From contig NC_135500.1 in the NCBI RefSeq assembly GCF_052857255.1, forward strand, positions 162,696,189 to 162,760,188: DNA of 64,000 nt. Direction: 5' to 3'. The position numbers and the translations under genes are program-made. Source of the DNA: Amblyomma americanum (Eukaryota; Arthropoda; Arachnida; Ixodida; Ixodidae). A model generated the notes under the pieces. That model searched no databases. It had not been told where the DNA came from and saw only the letters and a program-made list of their open reading frames with translations. How positions within the stretch are numbered: the first letter of the stretch is position 1; the number at the start of each line of letters is the position of its first letter. Shown one piece after another: positions 48,329 to 60,980 of this stretch.

Positions 48329-49496
48329 CAAGAAAAGCCACCTGAATTATGGCGCCTTCCTTACGGATTGTGGCGGCCCTGTTTTCCTGACTCCTAATTG
48401 CGGTCATAAAGTAAAATCGCAGCGAAAAGTCAATTTTCCATTACGTAATTAAGGACGGATGTTGTCACCGCGTGGCCGCGGAAAAGTTTCCAATAAAAGA
48501 GCATATGAGCAAACATAGTAGTTGTTTTGCGGCGCTCTTCTGTTGCGTGAACCTTATTCGAGGCAATATTCCTTCTAAATAAAGCAGCACTTCGTTTCCC
48601 GCCTGACAACACCCACGGTGCGAAACACGACGTTGAGAAAGTGCTCTCTCCCAATCCTTAGCTTATTCAACAAAGCAGCCGTGAGGATGAGTTCTATAAA
48701 TCTCCGTGCCGCTCGCAGACACATCTCGCACTTTCTTCCTCTTCTACCGAAGGCCAATAACGTTGTGTAAGCGCACTTCTCAGGAGACGATAGCTTCTAA
48801 GAGACGTGAGGAGCAGCTTGCTTGCGGAGAAGAAAGCGATATTTCGTGTTGTGTAAAGCGCTGCCTTTACGGGTTGCGAAACAAAGCGTACTGAAGTAAA
48901 GAAAAGCCTGAAATTATTATTAAGGTGGGAAATAGGATTATACGACTTCAGAGCTGCATTATAACGACATGGTAGTATAAGCTCCGAGATTAAAAAGATT
49001 TTAGCGGTAACCTGATTTACGTTTTCCGCGGGCATGTGGCCTGTATAGCCTATTCTAAAGGCAGCTGTACCTACCCTGTCAAGGAACTAAAGAAAGCATC
49101 GTTATTGGGAATAGGATAAATGTGATTTGCATAGCTGTATGCATGCAGAGAATGGGAGGGTGCGGGGGGGAGGGGGGGGGGGGTAGCACCACCTAAGAAA
49201 AGTGGACGTGGATTTTTTTTTTTTTTAACGCTAGAGCTGTAGTACTACCCCGGCTGCTACAGCATGTCATAGGCGCGCTGATCGAAGAGGGGTTGAAGCT
49301 CTTCTGTTGACTCTGGGAACCAGCTCTCCATTGAGGCCCGGTGTAGGTTTTGGTGGAGGTGATGCAAGGGGTTGAATGTGAGCGTCCATTTGGAAAGAAA
49401 TGCAAGGGAAGGAGCACGGTCGGTGCACGTTTTATTATTTTTGTAATGGATAATTGGATCGTTAACTCCTTCAGCATTACCCGACTACAAGAAGTG
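48329..49496. other. Non-coding stretch
   Basis: Short frames without motifs. A G-rich run (about 49164-49183) lies near its end. Confidence 0.35.
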
Positions 49497-49867
<371 letters not shown>

Positions 49868-50981
49868 CAGCCACTGCACGTAGAGTTCTTACCAAGCCCA
49901 TTCCTATGAGGACGGTTCGAACCTTTTGAGCCACTTAATACAACGCTTAAGCTCTAAACATAGCACTCCCCCGTTCCGCGCGTCACGACCGCTGCAGTGA
50001 CGCCTAACTCGAAGCTTCCCCGGTGTGCTTCAGGTAAAAGGACGAGTTTATGTATCCACTTTCCTAAGACTCCTGCGCGCCACCAAAGTGGATGCTATAC
50101 AGTGACGCAAATGAAAGCTATGTATAGCCGAGACGCGCAGGTCAGCCGAGGGAATGCCCGATTCCAGAGGTTGCTATTTAAGGTACCGCGCCAGCTGGAA
50201 AATGTGCGTGACCCTCGGCTAATTGGACGATTCCAAAAAGCCATTCGAGTGGCTCATGCGAGTATTGGATTTCCGTGTGAGGGTCGCGAGAGTTCACAAA
50301 CTGTTCATGTTCAAGTATGAAAATCGCTGCAAATCCAATTACTTGCACAACGAAGCTGCAGTGAATCCCGTTGATAGTAGCAATGTGTAAATAACAGCTT
50401 AGAAGTACTCGTGCGCTAGCGGTGCCAAAAATGGCGCAGGCTGGAAAGCAGGTGGACTTGTCCACTTGTCATGGTAACTTAAGGTAACCACCTTAATAGG
50501 CGGATTAAAGATACGGTAGAACAAGTTGCGATTCACGTTAGTTATACTAAGTATGCCTGTCTACCTGCTAAACATGCAAGTTCTGGCAGATTTGTCATGC
50601 TTCATTGAAATCAATCTAGCCTGCTACAGCGAGAAAGGACGTCCTGGATCAGATCCTCTTAATGACATGTTTCACTTAATAAGTAATAAAGTTCCTTTAA
50701 TGGCAATAGCGGCTAATGCGGCTGGCAGGCTCGCCAAGTCAAAAATTAATCTTTTCTATGCTTGTGTTTATTTGCATGCGCAAAACCTCAACCGGCGGCT
50801 AATTTTCAAGGCGGGGGTCGCCGTAGAGCGTGATTATACGCCTTAATAAATAGTCTTTTCAGCCGAGTGACCAAGAGCTGGTGCGTTCACGCATTCCTTT
50901 AAGTGACACCAGTGATCACCGCCACCGTGGTGATCACCATTACCGTGGTGCACTTACAACCATGAAAGTCTTTCTAAGTAA
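49868..50981. other. Non-coding stretch
   Basis: The plus frame 50526-50846 (106 codons) has no recognised domain. A near-palindrome built of ccgtggtgatcacc words lies at 50912-50952. Nothing else supported. Confidence 0.35.
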
Positions 50982-51178
50982 GGCGCCCGTGTGCTGTGCG
51001 ATGTCAGTGCACGTTAAAGATCCCCAGGTGGTCGAAATTATTCCCGAGCCCTCCACTACGGCACCTCTCTCTTCCTTTCTTCTTTCACTCCCGCCTTTAT
51101 CCCTTCCCTTACGGCGCGGTTCAGGTGTCCAACGATATATGAGACAGATACTGCGCCATTTCCTTTCCCCCAAAAAAC
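50982..51178 (+). mobile_element. Second-family SINE, 5'-truncated
   Basis: It begins inside the shared body (gtgctgtgcgatgtcagtg, cacgttaaagatcccc, gtggtcgaaatt), then switches to ctttcttctttcactcccgcc, ggtgtccaacgatatatgag and cctttcccc, the 3' module also seen at 44.2 kb. It ends directly in an ATT array, its tail. No tRNA head. Confidence 0.8.
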
Positions 51179-51945
<767 letters not shown>

Positions 51946-52213
51946 ACAGGATACTTATAGGCCGCCGCGGTGACTCAGTAGTTATGGCGCTTGGTTGCTG
52001 ACCCGAAAGACGCGGGTTAAATTCCGGCCCCGGCGGTAGAATTTCGATGAAGTCGAAATGTTAAAAGGTGCGTGTACTGTGCTATGACAGTGCACGTTAA
52101 AGAACCCCTAGCCTTTCCAAAATTATCCGGAGCCCCCCACTACGGCATTTCTCTCAGTCTGAATCGCTTTAGTACGTCAAACTCCAATGAGCCAAACCAA
52201 ACAGCAGACTTAT
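51946..52213 (+). mobile_element. Tick tRNA-derived SINE, diverged, with imperfect TSD
   Basis: Head ggtgactcagtagttatgg, B box ggttaaattcc (mutated), body cacgttaaagaacccc and tail gagccaaaccaaac; element about 51959-52200. Flanks acaggatacttat (51946-51958) and acagcagacttat (52201-52213) match at 11 of 13. The B-box damage and TSD decay agree on an older insertion than the 7.2-kb copy. Confidence 0.88.
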
Positions 52214-55129
52214 TTACGCAAGACGGCATTCAGACTTATGGAAGCTAGACGGCATTCCATTGGCTGCTAGTCTTTAGAATAAAGTAATGGGACACCATTT
52301 ATCAGCAATAAGGAACAACAGCTTCCCAGTCATGATTAGGGCAAAGTTGTGAGTCATTTAGAAGGGAAAGCAACTCATCCCTTAACTGATGGCTTTAATG
52401 GCAAAGCTTCTCGGACACTGATATCCAAATTTTTTTTTGGTGCGGAGAGGTGAAGAGGATCAGTTCTTGCTTGCATAGGAGGAGCATTTGAGAAGCAGGC
52501 TTTGATGAAAAAGATATTTATTCTTCAAGCCCTATTTGAGCACAGTTAAGTTTTCGTTTCTCTTCCGTCTCTAGCCTATGGCGAAATAGAGAAAGCGCTC
52601 ACTTTTCAGTTTCTGACTGCCTCTGGTGTCCCTGCCAGTAACGCCACAGGTCGTGCCACCTTATCGTGGTCTGTTCGCACGGTGATCTCTTCGTGCCGGC
52701 TGTCGTTTTTGTCCAAAATACAGTGTGCATGTGGCCTCAATGCCGGGCGTGATTCATCAGTAGAACGAGCAGTTTGAAAAATATAATTTCACTGTTCAAA
52801 ATAGGCAGTTTATAGTGTACACTGCTCTACTGCCTAATGCAGCTTCACATTAGTTGAGATCAGCGCTTCAACTGGCCGTCTGATAAATAGAGTGCATTGC
52901 TGCGAATATAATTTTTGCTATGAAATAAAACATCTTCCGGTTTCACTTACCCAGTACATATTCACTTAAAAAATTACAACACGCTCATACACACACAAAC
53001 ACAATGTGAGCCCCACACAGGCTTTACGTGTTCAGTTTGTCAACACACTTCAGTGCTCCAACCATCAGGCCCTCATTGCGTGCAGTCATTTACCATATTT
53101 TTGACTCAACACAACTTTAACCACGCCGTATTATCCCTGTCCCGTCCTAACGCCCGGAGTATTTCACTTATTTCGGCATCGAGTTCCAGTGGGCCCTCCC
53201 GACTCACGCCATCGACAAAAGGAAACGTTGATTTGGTATGCAACTAAAAGTTGTTTTCTCTGTCTGTGTGTTGCACTTTGCAACGCTTTGACTTAAATTG
53301 ACCATTGCTGATGGAACGAACTAAAAGACGGGTGTATGCAATAGCTTTCGCTTTTATTTTTCTTCATTTTGTGCTGGCAGGCAGCTCGCGGTCCTGGAGC
53401 GGAAGGTGTCACTCAATGCAGCCTTTCGCGAGCCACCATATCCGCCTTCGAATCTCTCCCGTGCGCACAACCTCCGTCCGCGAAAGATATCCCGTACATA
53501 TCCGCCTTCTGGGCATCCGGCAGTCGGCCATCAATGGCCAGAGGCGTCGGACGCGGCGCTGACGTCCCCGTAGCGCACGATTAATGACGGCAATGCGTAC
53601 AGACAAGGCGAGCCCGCGACCGACGCAGGCGGCTGAGAGTTGGACGCGCCTATCGCATCAGCCTTGATCGTGGCTGCACCACGGAGACAGCCTTGGCGAT
53701 TACGTAAGGCGCGCCCGCCGCGCTAGGCGACGTTCACGCCCAGATACAACGCGTCGAAGCACGCATGCATCCGCGTCGCGCATAGATCGCGCTTACTCTC
53801 GAAACGCGATACTAAGTATATAACGGTCGACAGCGGACTGGCGTCAAAGGATTAACCGTGCCACACATCCTTTGTCCATGCCCGAAAGACGGAAGAGGCG
53901 GAAGTCCGCATGCATGGGGCCGGAAAGCGTACGTGTCTTGCGTGCGCAACTTTGCACACGATGGAGAGATAAATTCATTCCACGTCTTCTGGGGACCGAA
54001 ATAAAACATCAGTAAAGAGTTCATATTCATAAGTTAATAGGAACAAAACGCGCATTGCCTATATGAAAGTAAAAATGAGGCACACAAAGTGAACAAGCTG
54101 GTGCTTTAAAATATGCACGCCCCTTCGTGCTCCGTGCCTTACTTCATCTCGCTTCTTTTTGCCGACATCAACATCGGCACTGTTGACTTCTTTTTTCATA
54201 TTTGTTTCGTAGCGATATAAACCGCAAGCGCGGCTCTCATAAAGCGCGCACGTACTTACCGATCTAAATTCACCTGACGTTCTTAATGATGGTAGCGCTG
54301 CTTTGCGGCGGGAAACCACAGCTATACTTATTACCAGAGTAAACTTTCAGTTAACAGAGAACGGTAGATCAGATATCTTGCCTTAAATCAATATCTTGCG
54401 AATATTTCGGTCGACGTTGATATGTATCACCCTGTTTCTTTAGTCGGGCGGTCCCGTATAATTTCGTACACTCCCGCAGCCCAGATACGGACGAGTGAAC
54501 GCGAGTTGAACGCATGAACTTCCAGTTCCCTTCTAACTGGAGCGGTTAACTTGTACTGCTCCGTCATACGTTTTCATGGTTGTACTTTGTTTTTTTTTTA
54601 TTCCACGGAACCTATTAAGCTTGCATACTTGGCGCAGCTGCAAGCACGAAGTAGTTTCATGCGCGTTACTCTTCTTGTGCGCATTGAGCAGAAAACGGCG
54701 ATCAATCAAACAGCGAGTTATCGATCTATGTCTATCTGTAACCCCCCCTTAGCAAGGAACCGCGCTCTTTAGAAGTAAAGGAGTTCACAAGACACACGAG
54801 CGTGGAACGCACTCTGAACAAAACAGATAAAGCTCCGCCAACGTGGTTTGCATTTGTATGCATAAATGGTGGTTTTTATGACGCATTTGCATATGACTTG
54901 CAAATGCAAAGCCCTGCTCGGTGCCCGAAGTCCCAGGAAATAGTAATGGTACTTTAGAAAGAAAAATTAAATATGTAACCTGAATATCCAGCTTTGCACT
55001 CAGGAAACAAGCTACCATGTAACTTTCTAAACACGGTTTATGTGCATCAGCATAAATTTAGCCTGCTGCAGAACTTCTCTTTTTTATCGTCTTCTGAACC
55101 CTTGGAAGTATGACATAGTACAGCACTGC
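52214..55129. other. Non-coding stretch with a CpG-rich patch
   Basis: Positions 53380-53830 are CpG-rich. Opposed frames there (53305-53562 plus, 53409-53606 minus) lack motifs. No repeats recognised elsewhere. Confidence 0.35.
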
Positions 55130-55610
55130 AAGATCAGTGCAAACGCCTGGGTACCTGGAATTCCCACACGTGTTGGGACGTAAAGAAATATGAATAGCAA
55201 GGAGAATACTTTTTTTGTTAACTTTTGCAAACCGAATTGCAGATATGCTCTGTTCGAAATGGTGGTGGGATAATTAAGCGGCATGCAGAGGGGCTTGGAA
55301 TAAGCCTCGCGAACAAGAAAAACAGCGTAACCGTGTGGGTACACCCACGGATTAGCACGGACATTTTCTTATTGTTTTCAAGACATGCATGCCTAGAGAA
55401 ACATTTGTATTAATCTTTGTCGTTCGACGGCTTCGCCTTGGAATGTCGTGTTCTTGTCCACTCTTCAAACATCTCTATCATAAAAAGGACGAAATATTCG
55501 GTTTTGTCGCGGCCAACGGAAACCGCTTGCCATTAATCGATAAAGGGAAGGGGATAGAGCGGCGTCCTGATCACAGATCTCACTTAGCTTGGCTTTACTG
55601 ACGTTCAGAC
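55130..55610 (+). pseudogene. LINE RNase H/C-terminal relic (I/R1-like)
   Basis: Near 55140 the plus strand reads NAWVPGIPTRVGT, resembling WVPGHxGxxGN of LINE RNase H. The 55389-55601 frame reads SCSCPLFKHLYHKKDEIFGF, RLPLIDKGKG and HLAWLY, which fits the C-terminal hxLxxCPxF....R..l....pLt..klLG....aLl.fl segment of such polyproteins. Both are in plus orientation and correct order, with stops between. Same class as the relic at 21.2 kb. Confidence 0.45.
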
Positions 55611-57289
55611 CGCACACCTCGTCAGCAAGAACGACTCCGCCCAGTAGCTTCTAGCTGCCTCACTACCTTTGTGAACATCGTGCAGAAGTTAATAGCTAGT
55701 CTCGTGAGCGATCAATCTGGCAAGAACGCATTGATCCTTAATATTTGTGTTATTCTTGTTCTCGGCAGTCATGAATTGGTTTAGAAGAAATTTTATAATT
55801 ATCAGCAGCTAAAAACACTTGTCGTGTGCACTTTTTAATGTGCGGGCTCACACTATACAACCCGAGTAATGCCAGGGTGCTTAGTCGCGGGTATATTTCG
55901 CACAAAAAAAAAATGAAATGTATGGAATGCACTAGAACTGGCGGCAAAACGTCGAATGTCGAATACAGCCAGGTGACGCCTAAACCTTGTGTCAGTATTA
56001 TTATGTGGACATTCTTATCGCAGTCTTTGTGTATTTGCCAATGAAATATTCACATATGCATGTAAGTACAATTTTTGCTCACTGCTTCGGTGTCACTGCG
56101 CGTTCAGGCTCTGCCGTTTTACAAACTTTGGAATGAAACAGCGTTCGGTATGGTTCTAGTCCTTCTATTAATCTGCTCCACAATGCTGGCTTCCTTCGCT
56201 AGCTCATAACGGCGTTTGCTCAGTGATTCAGAACTTTGAACGCATCCCTATCAGCACATCTATGTACGAAAATAACGATGCATACGCATACGCCCGCGAA
56301 AATTTTTAATATCAAAAATCTCAAGGTCTCTGGCATCCTGACAGGCGATCGTACCATATCGGGTATGAGAGGCATAAATAGCACAATGTCCTTTGTTACA
56401 CCAACAAAGCTTGCTAGTAAAATATGCCACTACCAATAAGCATGTTTTAGCGATACAGTCTAGCACAATTCTGAAAATAGTTGCACCTGCTCGAGCTGGT
56501 CATTGCGACTAGCGATTAGACGGGAAGATTAGGAACTCTGAGGATGCGTGCCTTGCTTATTTAGTCTCTCAGAGATGACTGATTCATACTGCGGTGTAAC
56601 AGCAACCACAGGACGAATTCTCTGGCCACCTTTCCGGGTTGATATTCTTATAATACAAAGCATTTTTACTGCTGTCGTTCCCCGCATTACCTTCCTAGTC
56701 CCTGTGAGTATCCTAGCGTTATGGTCCATTTGACACGCACCTGTACAGGCTGGTTCTCTCACCCGAAGGAACAGCTCCAGAATAGACAGCCTTGAAGTTA
56801 AACGCTCCGAGGCTGAAGCCTGCCACAAAGTCCCGCTGCGAGTTTTCGCACTTTTCTACGCTCTGCGCTTTTAATTCGCGCTATTCGCAAGCTAAGGGTC
56901 TTCTCTACACAGCTTAACCGTTACTTAGATGAAAGGTGTTGACATCGTAAGTGGCGCGAACTCAAACGCGACTTCGCCCCGGGAAAACCCACAAGTGACT
57001 CGGTAATGACATTGCCCACAACCTGCAGTTCACGAAAATAGCGACCGGCCAGACGCACACTGGTACCGGCGCGTACCTGCGCAGAGGCGCCGACAGGTGC
57101 AAAACATACAGAGGCACGCAGAGCACACAAAGCGGAAAGGGGACAAACGACTCAGGCGCAGACCCAAAGAGACCAAACCCGACGTCTAAATGTAGCCGAC
57201 CGCTTTCGAAACCCCGTCTTCGCTATTCCCTCTCTCTCTCCTTCCTGCGGAAGAATAAAATAAAGAAACAATCCAAAAAAGAACCGAAT
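55611..57289. other. Non-coding stretch
   Basis: No convincing frames or repeats. Nothing further can be supported. Confidence 0.35.
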
Positions 57290-57640
57290 CCAGTGTGTCA
57301 GGCCGGTCGTACGAGTTCCTGAACGATTGGTCCGGTTGGCCTTGGCTTCCGTAAATACACTGCGCGGGCGGTCAGTTCCTGTGCCACCGCGATACTGAGT
57401 CCTGTCTCGCGACTGGCCGCGGTCGCTACTGGTCCGACCTCGACCACTGCGTTTACAGAGAGAACGAGAGAGAAGTAGAGATGGAGAGAGGTCGGATGAA
57501 GGAAGGGAGCCCGCTCGGCCCGCCCTTTTAAAGCATGCTACCGTGACCAACCGGTCCGTGCTACAAATAGCCCCGATTGACCACGGTTGACCAGGCCCGG
57601 CGTTCCTGGCGCGCCGCAGACTCATGCATATATGCATCCG
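57290..57640 (-). promoter_or_regulatory. Possible promoter or LTR-like CpG-rich segment
   Basis: On the minus strand a TATA-like tttaaaag (about 57535-57528) is followed about 30 bp later by a pyrimidine-rich ccttccttcatcc and then a CpG-rich stretch. This could be a promoter and 5' UTR of an unidentified minus-strand transcript, or part of an LTR. No matching second LTR was seen and the 161-codon frame there has no domain. Confidence 0.2.
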
Positions 57641-58005
57641 AATTATTGGCTAATTTCAGCTGGAAGCCTCTATCTGTGGCACGACGGGCATGCATTGCGA
57701 CAGGCGCTGCTCAGTCAGTCTTGTTTTTTGTCATTTGCTTTTCAGGGTGGAAAAAAAGAAAGATGAAATGCCCAGTAGGCACTTAATCCCTCTCCTAGGT
57801 TCTAGTTTGGCAGAGCTCCTCGAGACTAAGTACTTTTATCGTGGGGATAATTACATTACTGTTATTTTAGGCGCAACTAATTGACTCTTTGTGATTACAA
57901 GTAACCGTGGAGGTTCTTGTCAAGGAGCTCAAGGCCGGACGCCGGCCTTTCGTCCGCTCGTCTTTCTGTGCGTGTACATGTAGCGTCATGACTGTTTTTC
58001 AAAAA
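57641..58005. other. Non-coding stretch
   Basis: Nothing recognised. Confidence 0.4.
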
Positions 58006-58259
58006 TGACAAGGGGGGTTTAGGGTTTATATGTCGGTTTAACGTCCCAAAGCGAATCAGGCTACGAGGGGCGCCGTAGTGAAGGGCTCCGGAAATTTCGA
58101 CCCCTGGGGTTCTTTAACTTGCACTGAAATCTCACACAACACGAGCCACTAGAATTTCGCCTGCATCGAAATCTGACCGCATCGACCGAACTCGCAAATC
58201 TTCGCATCAGCAGCCGAGCATCATAATCGCTGAGCCACTTCGGTGGCTCCCTGACAAGG
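58006..58259 (-). mobile_element. Tick tRNA-derived SINE, old copy, 8-bp TSD
   Basis: Reverse strand: head gccaccgaagtggctcagcg, body gcaagttaaagaacccc, tail gacgttaaaccgacatataaacc; element about 58014-58251. Flanks tgacaagg (58006-58013 and 58252-58259) form an 8-bp duplication. Head and B box are strongly mutated (gttcggtcgat), so it is probably not transcribable. Confidence 0.85.
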
Positions 58260-60329
58260 AGTTGGTATGTATATCGAATCAGCGATGAAAACTTTTTTAT
58301 TAAAAGCTTCAGTACTCCGCGTGTTTAGCGAAAAAATTGTGCCGAAAATTTTTCCCGAAAAACCAAGAAAGAATGCGTGTCGATGCTTCCGAAAACGAAC
58401 GCCTGCATCTTAGAGGCTTGACAGAAAACAGACATGCAGTTGACAGAACCTTTGCTCAAAGAATGATATGCAAAAAATAGTCAAACCGGTATTTTCTCTC
58501 CGGGTTTCTTAGTCCTTCTTTTATTACACTGCAGTGCTAAAGACACGCATTTCTTTATTATCAACCAGCGCCTTTTTCAGTGCAGCCAGTCTGTAATGTT
58601 CTAATGTGAAAAGTGTGTTTACGCCCATTAATGCAAACACAAAGGTGCCTGAACAAAGCAGAAAAATGGCGCAATCCTTACATATTATTTTCTGCCTTAC
58701 GCAGAACAAAAGAAACGCGAATTAAAACAGCGCAACGCGTCACATACATATACCAACAATAAAATGTATTTGTGAAAGAAAACTAAAAGCAAAAAATGGC
58801 GATTATATGATTTCTGCTAGAGGTGTCGTGATCAAGATGAAAGGTCCTGCATTCGAATTTCATGTCAAGGGTTGAAGAGTTTATACGCATTTCAGGTGAG
58901 TCCAGGACTGATCGTTTTCTACGGCACCGTCACTTAGGAAGGTCGACGAACGTCTATGTTGGCTCCAGATCTCTCTACCTCACCACTATCCTGTACCGTT
59001 TGAAAGCCCTTCCAGTCGACGGCGTTTGTAAATCTATGAGACAGGACTATTTTTAGCGGTAGGGACAGTAGTTGAGGCATCTATTAGTAGACCAAGCAAA
59101 TCTTGGCAGCTTAAGGCCCAGTGTTTTGTTCCTATTTAGCAACAGTAAAGCAAGCAAGAAAGTACACGGAGACTGCGTCCCTTCCACAATCCGCAGCATC
59201 GTAAGTTTTTGTACGCATCGTACATGATTTCCACAACGGCGTATCAACAGCAAAAGAGGGAAAAAGCACGCGGAAAAAGTGAAAGCACGCGTATTCCGAA
59301 TACACCAGTTCAGTTGTGCGGATGTTTCATGTAAAACAAGGAGAGTGATTTGCATATTCGCAGCTGCAAGGTGCTGCGTTATCTTGATCAGTAGAGCTCC
59401 TGCTCTTTTTGCATAAATTTAGCGGCTGAGGGAGCATGATTGGAGGTTAATCTAAAAAAGCCCTGGCCCCTATATTAAAAGAAGATAATTCTACGTCCTG
59501 CACCTTGTCTTCGAAAGGATTGAAGACCTTTTCAAAGTTTTAAAAGATAAAATCACTGCTACGAGAAGCTTAACGTCTAGATTATTCTCATTCAAGGCTA
59601 AATTTGGTATTTTAGTGTTAGTCGTGCAATTTATTTATGCAGCAGTTTTCCGTCTAGCCCAATTATTCGCGCCGGGTACCTAGCATTGTGCTTCGTACAC
59701 GTGTGTCCTCGACTCAAAAACGCTTCAGTCATGGCCTAATGGTTGAGAGAGTTAGCCAGCCGTATTTAGTGCAGCCCAATACACCATGCAGGTAACTACG
59801 GTGCATTGAGGCGCTCTGAAGCTACCTTTTATTGTGGTGAAGTGGTCGTCATTTTATCGCATTACAAAGTCTTAATGAGCCGAATAATGAGCCGTACCCA
59901 TGTTACTACGAAAGACTTGACACAGCGATGCATCAGCAATCCTCATTAGTGCCTCCAAAGAGAGTGTAGATGCGATCCAGGAATATCACAGCACTGCTAT
60001 ATTCTTTGAGGAGCTGGATAGCCATTCTACTGTTTCCTGACAGTATCTGCACAGCAGCTACTCCTCTTTTTTTGTGATTCCAAGAACGCTACACCGAGCC
60101 TTCTTTAGCACGGGTCATATCATCCGGTCGCTCATCAAAGCAAGGAACAAACCGGCCTCTAAAGTGTAATTGGGGAGCATAACCAGGTTTCAAAATTGTT
60201 TCATGACGAAGTCATTGGATATCTAAACAAAATATTCCATAATCCGGCGGACCGTACATGAACGTAGGAATTTGCTGTTTTAGAAGAACCTTGAGTGCTT
60301 CAATACGGACCTGTCAATGAAAGGGGGAC
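58260..60329. other. Non-coding stretch
   Basis: Small frames only. The end (from about 59900) may be the decayed 5' part of RT relic E, but no motif can be placed. Confidence 0.35.
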
Positions 60330-60980
60330 GTACTAAGCCCTATGACAGCCTTAAAGGTCTTTTTCTTTTTAACGTATGCATACATGACCTTCTAAACCTG
60401 GCTAATAACGTGAAATACATTTTTTTTTACGTAGACGAGACAAGCTTTTTCCTACGGGCTTTTCCACAGTTGACCTATTAAATAGCGAAAACTATAACAT
60501 GCGTACGCCTCTGGTAATGGGCGATCTAATAATGCTTCTAAATCAAAAGCAGTTTTTTTTTTCTTTTCAGACACAAGAGTCTTCAAATAGTCTCAAACAA
60601 AGATATGTTACTTGGAGACAACAAAATAGTAGCAGGAGACATTTTCAAATCACTAGGTGCAGTATTTGACACCTGTATGATGTGGGCCGAACATGCAACA
60701 TATCTTGTTAAGGAAACGGCACCATTTGAAAGTTTTCTTCCTTGTTACCGAACTTAATTTTTCCTGTTCATAAATATAACAGTTTATCATGCTTTATTTC
60801 ATTCACACAACAACAACTTACGCTAATTAGTTAGAGTCAATACATCAAAAACCAATCGTCAGAAAAAAATTATTTGAAAGAAAGCAAGCAGGCCTTATCG
60901 CAGGTGCTATGTGTAGTGCAGTATTATGTAAATCGTGTGTATCTTCTTCTCGAGTATTGTCTATAGCACTACGTGCAGTT
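60330..60980 (+). pseudogene. LINE reverse transcriptase relic E
   Basis: Plus-strand pieces in order: GLFLFNVCIHDLLNLANNVKYIFFYVDET (in pieces, 60357-60443; the GPLLFxxYINDL...YADDT zone with YADD changed to YVDE), IFKSLGAVFDTCMMWAEHATYLV (in pieces, 60642-60710; YLGVxFDxxMxWxxH) and YHALFHSHNNN (about 60785-60817; YhALfhShinY). All frames are interrupted and the catalytic motif C is lost. Oldest-looking RT in the window. Confidence 0.65.

Noticed and set aside
48029..48407. Poly-LTHS frames
   Set aside because: They translate the GAGT array.
57152..57637. 161-codon minus-strand Arg-rich frame as a protein
   Set aside because: CpG-rich sequence without a motif; more likely promoter, 5' UTR or LTR-like DNA.
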